Shown in pieces: positions 4,604 through 6,051 of a stretch of DNA of 6,051 bases; the stretch's first letter is position 1, and every line of letters starts with the position of its first letter. A model generated the notes under the pieces. That model was not told the DNA's origin, did no database searches, and saw only the letters and a program-made list of their open reading frames with translations. The stretch is from Rhodoluna limnophila (GTDB lineage Bacteria; Actinomycetota; Actinomycetes; Actinomycetales; Microbacteriaceae): positions 1-6,051 of the forward strand of contig CALPUC020000057.1 of NCBI GenBank assembly GCA_943326655.2, read 5' to 3'. Made by a program: the position numbers and the translations under genes.

Positions 4604-6051
4604 TTCAGGCCGATCCAAGCGTCGTCGGTGAGTTTTTGTAGTTCGTTTGCGATTGGGCCAGCGCTCTTATCGCCAACGAGACGCTTGTAAACGAGTTCCG
4701 CGCCGATCAGACACATCGGAAGACCGATGCCAGGAACGGTGTGGTGGCCGGCGTAGTAAAGGCCCTTGACCTTCTTGCTCATGTTCGCTGGGCGGAAGAA
4801 GGCACTCTGCTTGAGCGTGTGAGCCATGCCTAGCGCGGTTCCCTGCCAGGCGTTCAGCTCGGTCACGAAATCACGAGGACCCATGGTGTGACGAACCACG
4901 ATGCGTTCCTTCAAATCAGGAATGTCGCACCAGGTTGCAATCTGGTCGATGATGTCGTCGGCGGCCTTTTCAAACTTCTCGTCACCGCGACCGCCGATGC
5001 TCGGGTCGGCCGCAATCGGCACGAGCACAAAGAGGTTCTCGTAACCGGCTGGAGCAACGTTCGGATCGGTTTTGCTCGGGTTGCAAATGTAGAGGCTGGC
5101 CGGGTTAGGAACCTTGCGCTTGCCGTCGGCTTTGTGGAAGACCTCGTCGAAGTTGGCACCCCAGTCTTTCGAGTTCAAAAGGGTGTGGTGAGCCAATTGA
5201 GGAAGTGCACCTTTCACCCCGAGCATAAGCAACATGGCCGACGGGCCTGGTTCGTGTTTGTCCCACCATTTCTGCGGCAGGGTTTGCTCGTCGGGGTTCA
5301 AGAGCTGAGTTTCCACGTGGTGAAGATCGGCGTTACCAACCACGACGTCGGCTGGGTAGAAGATGTCGCCAACCATGACTCCGGTAACTGCCTTATCTTG
5401 GGTAACAATCTTGGTTACCTTCGAGTTGCAGTGAACCTTGGCTCCGTGTTTCTTGGCTAGGCGTTCAATCGCCTGAATGATGGTGTAGAAACCGCCCATC
5501 GGGTAGAAGACACCAACGTTCATGTCTACGTGAGACATGAGGTGGTACATGCTCGGGGTGTTGTATGGGCTGGCACCTAGGAATACCGCAGGGAAGTTCA
5601 GCACCTTGCGCAGGCGATCGTCTTTCACGTGCTTCGAGGCAAACGTGTCTAGAGAAGTGAGTAGGTGCGACACGAAGGTTGCGGCACGTTTAAGAACAGC
5701 TGGGTTCGTGAACGACTTGGTGTTCTCAAAGTTTGTGTAGAGGAAGTGATCGATTGAGATGTTGTAAGTATCTTCAGCCGAATCAACGTATTTCTGCAAC
5801 TCTTTGCCGGCACCCGTTTCGATGCTCTCGAAAAGCTTGATGTTGTCGGCAAGTTTTTCGCGAATAACCAGGACGTCTTTGTCGCCTTCATTGCGAGTTT
5901 GGTAGGCAGGGTCAAGGCGAACCAGATTGAGCTCTTGGTCGGCGGTGGTGCCCATGAGTTTGAAGAACTGCTCGAAAGCGCCTGGCATGAGATACCAGCT
6001 CGGGCCGGTTTCGAAAAAGAAGCCGTCTTTCTCGAAGGTGTAGGCACGGCC
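4600..6051 (-). CDS. crtI: Phytoene desaturase, N-terminus outside the window
   Basis: This FAD-dependent enzyme desaturates phytoene to lycopene, the substrate of the elongase and cyclase encoded just downstream. The frame is open to the right edge, giving 483 residues. The bases beyond the internal ATG at 5988 encode FFETGPSWYLMP (visible residues 12-23), a hallmark of CrtI, so that ATG is not the start. Other family features are SPYNTPSMYHLMSHVD in the middle, YPMGGFYTIIQAIERLAKKHGA with the following strand KVHCNSKV, VVGNADLHHVE, and the C-terminal FAD-site segment YYAGHHTVPGIGLPM (about 432-446). CrtI proteins usually have roughly 500-550 residues, so about 40-60 are missing, including the Rossmann GxGxxG. 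The gene is intact where visible. It leads the crt run seen here and ends in a GTGA overlap with crtYe. crtB and crtE probably lie further right, but none of that is in view. Confidence 0.93.
   Translation of the reverse strand, partial: GRAYTFEKDGFFFETGPSWYLMPGAFEQFFKLMGTTADQELNLVRLDPAYQTRNEGDKDVLVIREKLADNIKLFESIETGAGKELQKYVDSAEDTYNISIDHFLYTNFENTKSFTNPAVLKRAATFVSHLLTSLDTFASKHVKDDRLRKVLNFPAVFLGASPYNTPSMYHLMSHVDMNVGVFYPMGGFYTIIQAIERLAKKHGAKVHCNSKVTKIVTQDKAVTGVMVGDIFYPADVVVGNADLHHVETQLLNPDEQTLPQKWWDKHEPGPSAMLLMLGVKGALPQLAHHTLLNSKDWGANFDEVFHKADGKRKVPNPASLYICNPSKTDPNVAPAGYENLFVLVPIAADPSIGGRGDEKFEKAADDIIDQIATWCDIPDLKERIVVRHTMGPRDFVTELNAWQGTALGMAHTLKQSAFFRPANMSKKVKGLYYAGHHTVPGIGLPMCLIGAELVYKRLVGDKSAGPIANELQKLTDDAWIGLK

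Noticed and set aside
4616..4618. TTG as start of crtYe
   Set aside because: It has no ribosome binding site, gives a longer overlap with crtI, and adds a polar tail. The GTG at 4603 matches the overlap pattern of the other junctions.
4888..5460. 190-codon open frame on the + strand opposite crtI
   Set aside because: It lies wholly within strongly supported crtI, shows no domain or motif, and is explained by the codon bias of the real gene on the other strand.
5986..5988. ATG as start of crtI
   Set aside because: The frame continues upstream to the window edge with conserved CrtI sequence (FETGPSWYL), so this Met is internal and the gene is cut by the window, not truncated.
5649..6047. 132-codon open frame on the - strand in another frame of crtI
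   Set aside because: The Ser/Thr/Pro/Arg-rich translation is typical of a shifted frame, while the crtI frame through the same bases carries clear family motifs up to the window edge.

Overview
The window looks like a piece of a compact actinobacterial chromosome. The gene content points there: a MetZ-type sulfhydrylase, a SprT-like metallopeptidase of actinobacterial type, and a C50 carotenoid cluster with split lycopene cyclase subunits and a lycopene elongase, arranged as in Corynebacterium and Microbacteriaceae. Base composition is moderate: the few lines I counted by hand run about 45-62% GC. With the very tight packing, this would fit a small-genome Microbacteriaceae lineage such as the freshwater Rhodoluna/Aquiluna type. 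That placement is inference from gene content and compactness, not a sequence match.

Layout, left to right. (1) The 3' four fifths of a thymidine/pyrimidine-nucleoside phosphorylase gene (deoA, + strand) runs in from the left edge. (2) metZ (- strand) converges on it; the two stop codons overlap in the bases CTAA, inside a perfect 7-bp inverted repeat. (3) A 78-bp divergent intergenic region, the only real non-coding stretch, separates metZ from the next gene and holds a good -10 box placed for a leaderless metZ transcript. (4) A SprT-like zinc metallopeptidase gene (+ strand) carries an unusual N-terminal extension of about 115 residues that I cannot assign. (5) On the - strand, the end of a C50 carotenoid operon is read right to left: crtI (5' end outside the window), crtYe, crtYf, crtEb. 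Its last gene converges on the SprT-like gene with a 14-bp overlap, again at a short inverted repeat.

The four crt genes form one pathway segment. CrtI desaturates phytoene to lycopene, CrtEb adds C5 prenyl units to both ends of lycopene, and the CrtYe/CrtYf pair closes the rings to give a C50 pigment of the decaprenoxanthin/sarcinaxanthin type. All three junctions between them are NTGA stop/start overlaps, so translation is probably coupled along the operon. deoA (nucleoside salvage), metZ (methionine synthesis) and the SprT-like gene are unrelated neighbours on separate transcripts.

I found no mobile element, CRISPR array, RNA gene or clearly new multi-gene system. The item most worth a second look is the N-terminal extension of the SprT-like protein.
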